Positions 45,093 to 54,876 of a stretch of DNA of 64,000 nt are shown here, piece after piece (positions within the stretch are counted from its first letter, which is position 1; each line of letters starts with the position of its first letter). The DNA is from an uncultured Mollicutes bacterium (GTDB lineage Bacteria > Bacillota_I > Bacilli_A > Acholeplasmatales > Anaeroplasmataceae). The stretch lies in contig CAMELE010000004.1 in NCBI GenBank assembly GCA_945923475.1, positions 16,545 through 80,544 of the forward strand. The letters are read 5' to 3'. The translations under genes were made by a program, and so were the position numbers. Below the pieces are notes generated by a model. It did no database searches. It saw nothing but the letters and a program-made list of their open reading frames with translations, and was not told the DNA's origin.

Positions 45093-47096
45093 GTGAATTA
45101 TGAAAAAAGTCTAATAAAAAAATGGCAGGATACTCATGCTTTTGATGCAGAAAAGGATCGTTTTAAACCAAAAAGAATAATAAAATGTCCATGCTCACCA
45201 GTTAATTCCAATGATTTTACTCCAAATGTACTATATCCCTATTTATATGCTGATGTTTATAATAGATATTATAAGATGTTAGGTGATAATGTCTTTTTTG
45301 GCTTAGGATTTAATTTCCCTAATTCTGAAAGCTACGATTTTATGACTAATCATTTTATTGATCGAAAAACATTATTTAATCAATACCAGGAGTCCCTTGA
45401 CCTTCTTGGTGTTGGCTATGATAGAACAGGTATTTTTTCATTTTATGAAGAGCCGGTAATAAAGTATATTCAAAATGTATTCTTAAATGAATATGGAAAA
45501 AGCATATCTTTTAAAACTGGAAATGTATTAATGGATTCTCTTGGAATTCATAGCTATAATCTTTATGAGACAAGCTATAAGGATGGCCATTATTATTTGA
45601 AATCTACAGGAGAGGAGCTTTTCTATCAAAATACGGAATATTATGCCTTAGATATCATGCCTCTTCATCCTGAAATTGATGAGATGCTAGCCTCGTCTTT
45701 CTTGTCTGAGGAACAAAAGCTAGAAATAAGAAAAGGCCTTGGATTTTATAAGTATCTAGAGGTCCCTCTATATAATTACAAATATAATCTAAAGATATTA
45801 GTAAAAATGAAAAAACCTCAATATATGGCTGGAATAACAGCATTATTATTAAATCCACTTTATATGGATGTAATGCCTTTTGTGGATGATTTAGAGCGTC
45901 AAACTGTAATGCGTTTTATGCAAAATGGCTACCAAGAAGGTGTATTTACTGGCAATACAGTAAAAAATCCATTAACAGGAGAGGATGTTTTCTTGTTTGT
46001 AAGTTATGATTTTGATGAGGCAATCCACCCTTTAATTCCGGCTATATATGAACAAGATGTAGCATATGCAACAGCCTTTGGAATTGAGTATTTTCCAATT
46101 CTTGATAATGGATTAATGATTAACTCTGATTTTCTAAATGGACTTGAGCCGCAAGAAGCAAAGGAAAAAATTACAACTTCATTTTTAGAAGAAGGGATGG
46201 CTTGTGAGCTGTGCGATTATGAGGTGCAAGAAATAATTATTTCAAAAAAAGATGGGTATGGTATTCCTATCCCTGTTTTTATGCAGGATGAGCAAACTTA
46301 TATTCCAGCGGCTAAAGAGTTTTTACCAATTTTTTATAATAATCGTAAGAGGGTTACGATTACTAATGAAGAAAAGCTAATGTCAAATTTAGAATTTGGC
46401 ATGTTTGAATTTAATGATGGCTTTATCAAGGCTATTGAACCTATTATTATTTCAAATATTGATTCAGTCATGGGACAAAGCCGAGATCCTTTTGTAGGTA
46501 ATACACTTGAAATTATAGATAAAAATAATATATTTGAGAGTTATTTTTATAATTTATTATTATCTCGTATTTTAAATACTGAAACATCAAACACTTGTTG
46601 TGAAATGATTGATATATTTCCTACTAGCCAGAAGAGCCTTGTAGAATATTCTTCACTTAATATTAATTTCTCACATGATATTTTAAATCAAAGCTCATCT
46701 GATGCTTACAGAATGTATATATTAAGCGGTAATAATACCGAAAATTTTGAAATGGTAAAGCTACATGTAGTTAAATACCAAAATTTCGTTGAAGAATTAG
46801 AAAAAAAATACAGGAATGGATTTAGTGTAGATTCATCATCAATTGATTTACGCTTTTATAAGCTTTCTAATGAACTATCTAACTGCATCGAAAACAATAA
46901 TATTAGTCAATATATTGATTTAATTCTTCATTTTTTCTATGATGAAATGCTTGCAAAGGATATGAGTGCAAATGAAGCTTTGGTATATTTAAAGCTTATA
47001 TCAATAATATGTCCTTTTATTAGCCAAAGGCTGTTTGAAGAGGTATTTGGGCAAAATTATTTGATTATTTATGAGGAGTGGCCGTTTAAGAGTTGA
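45093..47096 (+). CDS. Leucyl-tRNA synthetase paralogue lacking catalytic motifs
   Basis: The 667-residue protein follows the domain order of LeuRS. YADVYNRYYKMLGDNV matches the region after HIGH; residues about 290-400 match the CP1 editing domain and its exit (INSDFLNGLEPQEAKEKI, GIPIPVFM); the last 150 resemble the anticodon-binding helices ending in EEWP. The HIGH motif is replaced by TPNVLYPY, the zinc cysteines are absent, and no KMSKS is visible, so aminoacylation is very unlikely. The frame is intact and starts at GTG behind GGAGGTGAT. LeuRS usually has about 800 residues. It may regulate, edit mischarged tRNA or serve another amino-acid task; the true LeuRS must lie elsewhere. Confidence 0.75.
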   Translation: MNYEKSLIKKWQDTHAFDAEKDRFKPKRIIKCPCSPVNSNDFTPNVLYPYLYADVYNRYYKMLGDNVFFGLGFNFPNSESYDFMTNHFIDRKTLFNQYQESLDLLGVGYDRTGIFSFYEEPVIKYIQNVFLNEYGKSISFKTGNVLMDSLGIHSYNLYETSYKDGHYYLKSTGEELFYQNTEYYALDIMPLHPEIDEMLASSFLSEEQKLEIRKGLGFYKYLEVPLYNYKYNLKILVKMKKPQYMAGITALLLNPLYMDVMPFVDDLERQTVMRFMQNGYQEGVFTGNTVKNPLTGEDVFLFVSYDFDEAIHPLIPAIYEQDVAYATAFGIEYFPILDNGLMINSDFLNGLEPQEAKEKITTSFLEEGMACELCDYEVQEIIISKKDGYGIPIPVFMQDEQTYIPAAKEFLPIFYNNRKRVTITNEEKLMSNLEFGMFEFNDGFIKAIEPIIISNIDSVMGQSRDPFVGNTLEIIDKNNIFESYFYNLLLSRILNTETSNTCCEMIDIFPTSQKSLVEYSSLNINFSHDILNQSSSDAYRMYILSGNNTENFEMVKLHVVKYQNFVEELEKKYRNGFSVDSSSIDLRFYKLSNELSNCIENNNISQYIDLILHFFYDEMLAKDMSANEALVYLKLISIICPFISQRLFEEVFGQNYLIIYEEWPFKS

Positions 47097-48013
47097 TCTC
47101 CTTGATAGCAGTTTAGTTTACGCATTTTTTTATCGATTTCGTTCATAACAACAAGCTTTTTGCGAGTCCATAAAGGTGCTATTAAATCATCAAGAGCTGC
47201 ATCGGCAGATAATCGATGGATTATTATATCCTTTCTTAGATGTCTTATTTGCTTTATAGTAATATCTACATATTCCTCCAGTGTTTGGAGCTTAAATGGG
47301 TGTTTGATATAATCATCACCCATTTTTGTATTTTTTAAAACACACAAACTATGGATTTTAATTCCTTGAATGTCTAGCTTGTTGATGAACTCGATTGTAT
47401 TTAGCATATCCTCTTCCGTTTCACCTGGTAATCCATTTATTATATGTATTACTATCTCAATGTTGTTCTTTCTTAGTCTAGATACCGCACTAACTAGCTC
47501 AGCATTAGAAGAACCTCGATTAATCTGTTTAGCAGTTATTTCATTTGATGTTTGTAATCCTAGTTCGATTTGAACCGGGATTTTTTGATTAATTTCATTT
47601 AGTAAAGCAATCTTTTCGTCTTCGAGGCAGTCAGCTCTTGTAGCTATTGATATTTCACATACATTTTTGTCTAAATTTAAAAGCTCATTGTATACTTGCT
47701 TAAGCCTTTCGATACTCCCATAGGTATTAGTATTAGCCTGAAGATATGGGATATATAAGGTATCTGGCCATTTAGCAGAAATAACATCTTTTATTGCTAA
47801 GAATTGCTCTTTAAGAGATTGAGTTGGATTACCAGCAAAATCTCCTGAACCTAGCTTTGAACAGTATGTACAGCCACCCTTACCTTTGGTTCCGTCCTTG
47901 TTAGGGCAGCTAAATCCAGCATTTAAACTGATTTTTGCGACTTTCTTGTTATATTTATACATGTAATAATTACTTAACGTATTATAGTGTTTTTCATCGT
48001 TTATAAGATTCAT
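47069..48013 (-). CDS. Radical SAM protein, YhcC-like (TIGR01212 type)
   Basis: About 314 residues with a modified cluster motif (CPNKDGTKGKGGCTYC) that marks this YhcC-like subgroup of radical SAM enzymes, then the barrel with LGLQTSNE and HIINGLPGET. They bind a 4Fe-4S cluster and S-adenosylmethionine; the reaction of this subgroup is unknown. The ATG at 48013 follows GGTGATTAAG; a reading from 48067 adds a false hydrophobic leader. Its 3' end overlaps the LeuRS-like gene tail-to-tail by 28 bases. Confidence 0.88.
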   Translation of the reverse strand: MNLINDEKHYNTLSNYYMYKYNKKVAKISLNAGFSCPNKDGTKGKGGCTYCSKLGSGDFAGNPTQSLKEQFLAIKDVISAKWPDTLYIPYLQANTNTYGSIERLKQVYNELLNLDKNVCEISIATRADCLEDEKIALLNEINQKIPVQIELGLQTSNEITAKQINRGSSNAELVSAVSRLRKNNIEIVIHIINGLPGETEEDMLNTIEFINKLDIQGIKIHSLCVLKNTKMGDDYIKHPFKLQTLEEYVDITIKQIRHLRKDIIIHRLSADAALDDLIAPLWTRKKLVVMNEIDKKMRKLNCYQGDQLLNGHSS

Positions 48014-48124
48014 CTTAATCACCAAAAAAGAATATAACATAATAAATTTGTAAATTAAAGTCTTCAAGCCTTAAAAAATAAATAAAAGCGTGTTATAATA
48101 GATACATTCGAAGGAGATGATAAG

Positions 48125-48886
48125 GTGTTAAATAGAATGGCTACTGCATTATTCAAACCAAGAATTTTGGCTAAATATTTAGCTGATAAGATGTATTATC
48201 CTATTATGTTTTTAGTGCTAATGCTTTTAATATCAATTGCACCTTTTAGTCTTGCCTTGAAGAATGGCTATGCTATTCTTCCAAATGAATACGATTTAAT
48301 TAAAGAAGCAATTTCAAGTACAGCTGGTGAAGTTAAAATTGAAGCTGGAAAGATGACTAAAAGTAATGATTATATGCTTAAAACGCAGTATTTTATTTAT
48401 ACATTTGACTCACCAAATCTAAGCCTTATGAGCACAGTTGTTAATATAACTGCTAGTGAAATTGAAGTATATGAATATGGGATTAGAATTAATACAAAAC
48501 CTCATAATTTAGATAATTTATGTTTGAATCAGGATGCGAGTGCTGAAGATATTTTTGAATTTTCATATCTTGTGTATAATTTTATAAAGGAAACAGAGCC
48601 TAGGGTTAAGGTAATGTTTGCGATTTATACTCTAATTGATGAGTTGATTTATGTGGTGGCATTATTGCTTATTTTTTATATAGTTGGAGCTTTTATAAAT
48701 CCAATCGTAAGAAAGAAATTTAGATTATATCTAATAATTTACTCCTTATGTGCATTTTATTTATTTAATGCCTTATCAAGGCTTGTTGATATAGAAGTAT
48801 TATCATATGTAGGCTTGGCATATTCCTTTGTGATTTATTATAAAGCCTTAAAAGCGATAGTTAAGATAGAAGTTAGGAAGGGATAA
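48125..48886 (+). CDS. DUF1189-like membrane protein
   Basis: The 253-residue protein has a helix near residues 27-47, an extracellular domain of about 120 residues, and three helices in the last third, as in DUF1189 proteins. The start is GTG with AAGGAG eight bases upstream. It lies two bases before polC, so the two share a transcript; whether this is more than convenience is unclear. Assignment to the family is by topology and the N-terminal phrase around FKPRILAKYLADKM. Confidence 0.6.
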   Translation: MLNRMATALFKPRILAKYLADKMYYPIMFLVLMLLISIAPFSLALKNGYAILPNEYDLIKEAISSTAGEVKIEAGKMTKSNDYMLKTQYFIYTFDSPNLSLMSTVVNITASEIEVYEYGIRINTKPHNLDNLCLNQDASAEDIFEFSYLVYNFIKETEPRVKVMFAIYTLIDELIYVVALLLIFYIVGAFINPIVRKKFRLYLIIYSLCAFYLFNALSRLVDIEVLSYVGLAYSFVIYYKALKAIVKIEVRKG

Positions 48887-48888
48887 AA

Positions 48889-51800
48889 ATGAAATTTATT
48901 GAATGCCTTAGGCAAGGCAAATCCTTTGATTTTGATGGAAATAAAATAGAGGTTAAAGAGGTTAAATTATATAAAAAAGATAGGATTATTGAGTTAAACC
49001 TTCAAATAGATAATATTTTAATCCCGGATGCATTTGTAGCATTAAGAAAGGAATGTGATGCATTATTAAGTCCTCTTGGCGTGAATAATGTTATTGTTAG
49101 TATTGAATATAAAAATAATAAATTGACTCCAATGCTAGCTGAGGATTATTTTAGATATATAATAAGAAAATTAAGTCTTAAAAATGCAGCATATAAATCA
49201 TTTATTGATTTACAGACTAGCTTTGTAGATGGCTTATTTACAATTGTGATTGATAGAGAATCTACTTTCTTAGGGGAATATTTGCCTAAAATTAAGGAAA
49301 GTTTTAAAAAGTGTTTTTTAGATGTTGATCTAACCTTGATGATTGATGAAAAACTGAAAACTAGAAGTGAGATTCAATCACAACAAATGGAGAACATGCT
49401 ATCTAGCTTAGAAGCGCAAAAGAATCAAGCTAAGGATGAAAAAGAAAAGCGCGACAGCATTAAGATGAAAACTGACTATAGGAGAAAAATCAATGTTGAT
49501 GCCTTATCAAAAATAAGAGAAATTCCTCAAAGTCAAGAAGGAATGTTTTCTTATACTGAGCAAAATGGGGAAGCTAACTTTATGGTTGAGGGAGAAATAT
49601 TTTCTATTGATTTATCCAAAAAGAAGGTAAGTTGGCTTTTAAAAATTGAAATTTTTGATGATACAGATAGTATTTGTGTCAATAAATGGGTTAGAGAAAA
49701 TGAGCTAGAGGCTGCAGAAGCTCTAGCAATTGGCGATGTTGTCAATGTTGTAGGTAAGGCTGAATATAATACATATCAGCATGAAGTAACCCTTCAGGCA
49801 TCAAGCCTACAATTTGTTTGCAAAGCAAATCATAGTGATTCAAGAACTGATGATGCTCCGGTAAAAAGAGTTGAACTTCATTGCCATACGAAGATGAGTA
49901 ATCTAGATGGCTTAAGTGAACCAAAGGATATTGTAAAAACTGTATCGAAATGGGGGCATAAAGGAATTGCGTTTACTGATAGAAATGCAGTATATGCTAT
50001 TCCTGATATAAATCATGCAACGGAGCATATGGATGATTTTAAGCCGATATATGGCTGTGAGTTAGATTATATTGATGATTATCGATGGCATATTACTTAT
50101 GCTGAGAGAGATATAAATCTTAAAGATGCTACATATGTAGTGTTTGATATAGAAACAACAGGCTTTAGTCAAACATATGATGAGATAATTGAAATTGGTG
50201 CTCATAAGATTAAGGGTGGAATCATTTGTGATACATACGAAACATTTGTTAAGCCAACAATGCCAATTCCTAACAAAATTACGGAATTAACATCAATTAC
50301 TGATCAAATGGTTTCAGATGCACCAGATATTAAGACTGCACTTCAGGGCTTTATGGAGTTTTCTAAGGATGCAATTTGGGTTGCTCATAATGCTGATTTC
50401 GATATTGGAATGATTCATGCTAAGCTTAATCAATGTGGTATGGAGGATGTTCCTATGCCAGGAATTGATACTCTTAATTTATGTCGTGCAATGTATGCAA
50501 ATGAGCTTACAAAGTTTAATTTGAAGGCTATTTGTAAGTTCTTTAAGGTTAAGCAGGAGCATCATCACCGTGCAACAGATGATACCCGTGTTACAGCAGA
50601 ATGCTTCTTATTTATGCTGCGAGATATTGATAAAAAGGGTATTAAGAATTATAAAGATATAAACAGCTTGTTAAATAATGGTGAGGTTCATAAACATATT
50701 ATCCCATCGCGTATTAACGTTTTAGCTCAAACTCAGGTTGGCTATAAAAATATGTTTAAGCTATTAAGTGATGCACTTACAATTCATTTAGCAAATGATG
50801 CTAGGTTGCTACATTCTGTTCTTGATACGTTCCATGAAGGTATTTTAACTACTTCATCAGGTTCATTTGGTGAGGTGTTTGAAAATGCTCTTAACAGGTC
50901 GGATTTTGATTTAGAGGAAGCTATGAGACCTCTTGATATTATTGAGGTTCAGCCTTTATCATGCTATAGTCATTTAATTGATTTTTTAAATGATGGTCAT
51001 GATGGAGAGAAGATTATTAAAGAAACAATTGTTAAAATAATTAAGAAGGCTAAAGAGCTTGGGAAAATCGTCGTGGCTACAAGTGATGCATATTATATTA
51101 GCAAATCACAAAAAGAGTATCGTGATATACTAATTGCATCTAACCAAGTTGGTGGTGGAGTTCACGAATTATCAAGGTATAATGTTAGTCCAGATGCACA
51201 TTTGCGTACGACTGAGGAAATGCTTGCAGAATTCTCTTTTTTAGATAAAGAATTAGCATATGAGATAGTTGTTACAAATACTAATAAAGTTGCAGATATG
51301 ATTGATAAGATTAAATGCTTCCATGATGAAATGTTTATTCCAGCTGATGATGAATTTGCTGACCATCCAGATCCAAAGTATCGTTTCCCTTCTATGATTT
51401 CGGAAATGAAAAATGTTGTTTCAGAAAATATGCTAAAAAATTATGGTCCAAGGCCTCATCCATTTGTACAAGCTCGTGTAGATAGAGAATTAAAATCAAT
51501 TATATCATCTGGTTATTATTCAACATACTTCATGGCATATTTGATGGTTAAGGATTCAATTGATCATGGTTACTTAGTTGGATCCCGTGGTTCTGTTGGC
51601 TCAAGCTTTGTAGCTACAATGATGAATATTACAGAGGTAAATCCCCTTCCACCACATTATCTATGCCCAAAATGTAAGTTTATGGCTTTAAAATTCTCTA
51701 AGGAAGAAGAGGATAAAATATTTACTGAAGAAGAAAGAAACTTACAAGATATTCTTAGAAGTGTTGGTTCGGGATATGACCTTCCTGATATGAACTGTCC

Positions 51801-53391
51801 ATGCTGTGGAGAACCTATGCATAAGGATGGTCATGATATTCCATTTGAAACCTTCCTAGGCTTTAATGGAGATAAGGTTCCTGATATCGATTTAAATTTC
51901 TCTGGTGAATATCAGCCAAGAGCACATTTGTTTGTAAGACATTTGATGGGATACGATTATTCATATCGTGGAGGTACAGTAGCTACTATTGCCGATAAAA
52001 ATGGATTTGGATATGTTAAGGCATATATTGAGAAGAAAGGAATTCAAATGCGTTCCTCTCAAATAGGAAGAATTGCGGCTAATTTAACTGGTATTAAAAG
52101 ATCAACAGGACAGCATCCTGGTGGAATCGTAGTAGTACCAAAAAAGGTAGATATTTATGATGTAACACCAATTCAATATCCTGCAAATGATAGTACTGTT
52201 GCATGGAGAACTACTCACTTTGATTACCATGCATTTGAAAATAATCTATTAAAACTAGATGTACTTGGACACGATGATCCAACTCTAATTAAATATTTTA
52301 TGGATATTGTTCATGAGCATCAGGATGAATTCCCATTTAGTGATGCCAGAGATATTCCAGTAGATGATAAAAAGGTATTCTCTTTATTTGGTTCAACAGA
52401 AGCTATTGGTGTTTCTCCTGAGGACATAGATAGTGAGGTTGCATCATTTGCTGTACCAGAGTTTGGTACAAACTTTGTAAGACAAATGCTTATTGACACT
52501 AAGCCTACAACATTTGCTGGACTTGTTAAAATTTCTGGTCTATCTCATGGTACAGATGTATGGCTAAATAATGCAAAGGAACTAGTTGACCCAAATAATC
52601 CAACAGGATATGGTGTTATTGAGTTTGATAAGATCATAGGATGTCGTGATGATATCATGGTTGACTTAATGTTTGACGGACTAGAGCCATTAAAGGCGTT
52701 TAAGATAATGGAATTTGTTCGTAAGGGTAAGGTTGCAAAGGACCCTGAGGGCTGGAAGCCTTTTAAAGAAGCAATGATTGAAAAAAATGTTCCGGAATGG
52801 TATGTTTGGTCATGTGAGCAAATTAAGTACATGTTCCCTAAGGCACATGCGACTGCTTATGTTTTAATGGCACTACGTATTGCCTGGTTTAAGGTTTATA
52901 AGCCAGCTATGTTTTATAGTGCATATTTCTCAAAGCGTGCAAAGGCATACGATGTAGCCGCGTTTGTCGGAGGACCTGATGCGATTAAGGCTAAAATTAA
53001 AACCCTAAATGAAATAAGTGGTAAAACAGCAAAGGATGAGGATTTAATTACGGCACTAGGCGTAGCACTTGAGGCTACAGCTCGAGGTATTAAATTCTTA
53101 CCGGTTGATATTAATTTATCTGACGCTACTACATTTGTAATAGAAGGAGATTTAGTATCTGGTAGTATAAGATTACCATTTGTAGCTGTTGATGGGCTTG
53201 GGGAATCCGCTGCTGTATCTATTAAGCAGGCTCGTGATGAAAGACCGTTCTCATCTAAGGATGATGTATTGAATAGATCAAGACTAAATAAGAGTTTATT
53301 TGAGTTATTTGATACAATGGGAGCATTTGGTGATCTTCCTGAGCATGATGAAGAAAAGGAAAAGGGATTATTTGCATTTGACTTTTCTTAA
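48889..53391 (+). CDS. polC: DNA polymerase III alpha subunit, PolC type
   Basis: The replicative polymerase of Gram-positive bacteria, 1500 residues. In order: N-terminal domains (1-220), OB-fold (about 225-320), PHP part (VELHCHTKMSNLDGLSEP near 330), proofreading exonuclease inserted at about 415-590 (VFDIETTG, HNADFD, HHRATDDTR), the rest of PHP, the polymerase core with GSRGSVGSSFVATMM, DIDLNFSGEYQ, RSTGQHPGG, and the zinc cysteines CPKC and CPCCG. Length is slightly above the usual 1430-1450. It is translated two bases after the upstream membrane gene and ended by a clear terminator. Confidence 0.98.
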   Translation: MKFIECLRQGKSFDFDGNKIEVKEVKLYKKDRIIELNLQIDNILIPDAFVALRKECDALLSPLGVNNVIVSIEYKNNKLTPMLAEDYFRYIIRKLSLKNAAYKSFIDLQTSFVDGLFTIVIDRESTFLGEYLPKIKESFKKCFLDVDLTLMIDEKLKTRSEIQSQQMENMLSSLEAQKNQAKDEKEKRDSIKMKTDYRRKINVDALSKIREIPQSQEGMFSYTEQNGEANFMVEGEIFSIDLSKKKVSWLLKIEIFDDTDSICVNKWVRENELEAAEALAIGDVVNVVGKAEYNTYQHEVTLQASSLQFVCKANHSDSRTDDAPVKRVELHCHTKMSNLDGLSEPKDIVKTVSKWGHKGIAFTDRNAVYAIPDINHATEHMDDFKPIYGCELDYIDDYRWHITYAERDINLKDATYVVFDIETTGFSQTYDEIIEIGAHKIKGGIICDTYETFVKPTMPIPNKITELTSITDQMVSDAPDIKTALQGFMEFSKDAIWVAHNADFDIGMIHAKLNQCGMEDVPMPGIDTLNLCRAMYANELTKFNLKAICKFFKVKQEHHHRATDDTRVTAECFLFMLRDIDKKGIKNYKDINSLLNNGEVHKHIIPSRINVLAQTQVGYKNMFKLLSDALTIHLANDARLLHSVLDTFHEGILTTSSGSFGEVFENALNRSDFDLEEAMRPLDIIEVQPLSCYSHLIDFLNDGHDGEKIIKETIVKIIKKAKELGKIVVATSDAYYISKSQKEYRDILIASNQVGGGVHELSRYNVSPDAHLRTTEEMLAEFSFLDKELAYEIVVTNTNKVADMIDKIKCFHDEMFIPADDEFADHPDPKYRFPSMISEMKNVVSENMLKNYGPRPHPFVQARVDRELKSIISSGYYSTYFMAYLMVKDSIDHGYLVGSRGSVGSSFVATMMNITEVNPLPPHYLCPKCKFMALKFSKEEEDKIFTEEERNLQDILRSVGSGYDLPDMNCPCCGEPMHKDGHDIPFETFLGFNGDKVPDIDLNFSGEYQPRAHLFVRHLMGYDYSYRGGTVATIADKNGFGYVKAYIEKKGIQMRSSQIGRIAANLTGIKRSTGQHPGGIVVVPKKVDIYDVTPIQYPANDSTVAWRTTHFDYHAFENNLLKLDVLGHDDPTLIKYFMDIVHEHQDEFPFSDARDIPVDDKKVFSLFGSTEAIGVSPEDIDSEVASFAVPEFGTNFVRQMLIDTKPTTFAGLVKISGLSHGTDVWLNNAKELVDPNNPTGYGVIEFDKIIGCRDDIMVDLMFDGLEPLKAFKIMEFVRKGKVAKDPEGWKPFKEAMIEKNVPEWYVWSCEQIKYMFPKAHATAYVLMALRIAWFKVYKPAMFYSAYFSKRAKAYDVAAFVGGPDAIKAKIKTLNEISGKTAKDEDLITALGVALEATARGIKFLPVDINLSDATTFVIEGDLVSGSIRLPFVAVDGLGESAAVSIKQARDERPFSSKDDVLNRSRLNKSLFELFDTMGAFGDLPEHDEEKEKGLFAFDFS

Positions 53392-53432
53392 TTTTGTGAA
53401 AATAATGGGAAAATTTTGAAAAATATTGAAAA

Positions 53433-53464
53433 AGCCGGTTGTTTTGTTTACAACCGGATTTTCT
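53433..53464 (+). terminator. Terminator after polC
   Basis: CCGGTTGT and ACAACCGG pair around a seven-base loop, followed by ATTTTCT. Confidence 0.85.
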
Positions 53465-53465
53465 A

Positions 53466-53474
53466 TGCTATAAT
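53466..53474 (+). promoter_or_regulatory. Extended -10 promoter box of the Bax-inhibitor-like gene
   Basis: TGCTATAAT lies 23 bases before the ATG, with AAGGAG in between. It overlaps the tail of the polC terminator. Confidence 0.5.
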
Positions 53475-53497
53475 TATTTACATAAGGAGCTGATTAT

Positions 53498-54241
53498 ATG
53501 GGAAATCCAATGTTTTCTAATATAAATGAAAATGTAAACGATAACGTTTATACAAAATCGAATTGTGCTACATACAAAGGTATAACAATTAAAACAATAA
53601 TATTATTAGGTATTGCAGTTTTATCGGCGATATTATCAATATCTCTTGCATTTAATGGTAATATGACTGTATTGCTAACATTACTAGGATTTAGTGGATT
53701 CTTTGGCTTTATGACAATAATTATCGGTCGTTCATTTCCTAGTGCATCTGCAATATGTGGAGTAATCTATGCAGCATGCGAAGGAGCATTCTTAGGATTT
53801 ATTTCTTTAATAGGTGAATTGCTATATCCTGGAGTTGCATTTGCGGCTGTAATTTCTACAGTTGTAGTATTTGTATCAATGCTTGCAGTATTTGCATCTG
53901 GTATTATTAGAAATAAATCAAAACTATATAGCTTTACTCTATCACTTGGTATGAGTCTTGTTATATTATTCTTAGCTATGATGATATTTAGCTTTATTCC
54001 AGCGTTTAACACATTATTTGAGCATATTGGTGTTGTTATTATAGTAGAAGCGCTTGTATTGGTATATGCTTGTGCAATGCTACTTACTAATTTTGCTGAG
54101 GCACAGGAATTAGTTAAAAATGGTTGCGACAAAAGATATGAATGGACTTGTTCATTTGGTCTTTTAATAAGTGTTTTATATATCTATATCGAAGTCTTAC
54201 GAATAGCACTTATTATTGCTCAAATGTTTGATAGGAATTAA
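53498..54241 (+). CDS. Bax inhibitor-1/YccA-family membrane protein
   Basis: The 247 residues contain seven hydrophobic segments behind a 25-residue polar N terminus, with the family phrases YAACEGAFLGFIS and a late acidic helix EVLRIALIIAQ. Family members act as membrane proteins that leak calcium or interact with proteases; the bacterial role is unclear. The gene has its own extended -10 promoter and a terminator at 54253-54289. Confidence 0.88.
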   Translation: MGNPMFSNINENVNDNVYTKSNCATYKGITIKTIILLGIAVLSAILSISLAFNGNMTVLLTLLGFSGFFGFMTIIIGRSFPSASAICGVIYAACEGAFLGFISLIGELLYPGVAFAAVISTVVVFVSMLAVFASGIIRNKSKLYSFTLSLGMSLVILFLAMMIFSFIPAFNTLFEHIGVVIIVEALVLVYACAMLLTNFAEAQELVKNGCDKRYEWTCSFGLLISVLYIYIEVLRIALIIAQMFDRN

Positions 54242-54252
54242 TATAAATTAAT

Positions 54253-54289
54253 GAGATTATAGAACATCATGTTTTATAATCTTTTTTTG
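54253..54289 (+). terminator. Terminator after the Bax-inhibitor-like gene
   Basis: AGATTATA and TATAATCT enclose a 13-base loop and are followed by seven T. Confidence 0.82.
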
Positions 54290-54347
54290 TTTTTGCCCAA
54301 GGAAAACTATTTAATTTTCATATATTAATGTTGAGGAGGAAATAAAG

Positions 54348-54815
54348 ATGAACTACGAACCTCCATATTTTAATTATGGAATGTATAATAATTACAATGG
54401 TGCAAAGGATGATGGATTTGATAATACATCATATCAAGGTTGTAAAAAAGAGTGTCCAAATAAAGCTGATGGATGTATGAACCAAGATTATCCTAATTAT
54501 TATCAAAATACGACAAAGACTATGGGTTGCCCTACATATCAAAATTGCCAACAAACAGTAGAAAGCTGTAATATCGAAGAAATACCACATTACATAAATT
54601 ATCATACTCATAATGTATATAATGTAATTAAAAGACATATTAATATTCCTACATGCTCAAGTTCTAGTGAAGTAAGAGTATATAATGAATATCAGCCTAT
54701 GACAAGTAATTGTTATGGATATGGGAATCCTTATCAAGGTATGAGTAATTATCCTAATTACACACCACCTTGTCAGGGATTAAATAATTTCTTTGTACCA
54801 TTTCCTAATATTTAA
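54348..54815 (+). CDS. Cys/Tyr/Asn-rich protein, CotD-like spore coat candidate
   Basis: The 155 residues are rich in Tyr, Asn, Cys and Pro, with ordered centre HYINYHTHNVYNVIKRHINI, similar in style to the central part of CotD spore coat proteins. No signal peptide or catalytic motif. GAGGAGG lies before the ATG. The neighbours include a YtfI/YtfJ pair, a YjcZ-type protein and YlbD, all tied to sporulation in Bacillus, which supports a coat role; composition alone would not. Confidence 0.5.
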   Translation: MNYEPPYFNYGMYNNYNGAKDDGFDNTSYQGCKKECPNKADGCMNQDYPNYYQNTTKTMGCPTYQNCQQTVESCNIEEIPHYINYHTHNVYNVIKRHINIPTCSSSSEVRVYNEYQPMTSNCYGYGNPYQGMSNYPNYTPPCQGLNNFFVPFPNI

Positions 54816-54876
54816 TGATTTAATTTCAAATAATACATATAGTATTCAAAATAGACCATAATATCTATGTGATAAA

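Noticed and set aside
45093..47096. Treating the LeuRS-like gene as the working leucyl-tRNA synthetase or as a pseudogene
   Set aside because: Catalytic motifs are absent, so it cannot charge tRNA; but the frame is full length with a good start, so it is not simply decaying.
47069..48067. Signal peptide on the radical SAM protein
   Set aside because: The hydrophobic leader comes only from an upstream ATG without a ribosome binding site. The ATG at 48013 has GGTGAT and gives a normal cytosolic start.
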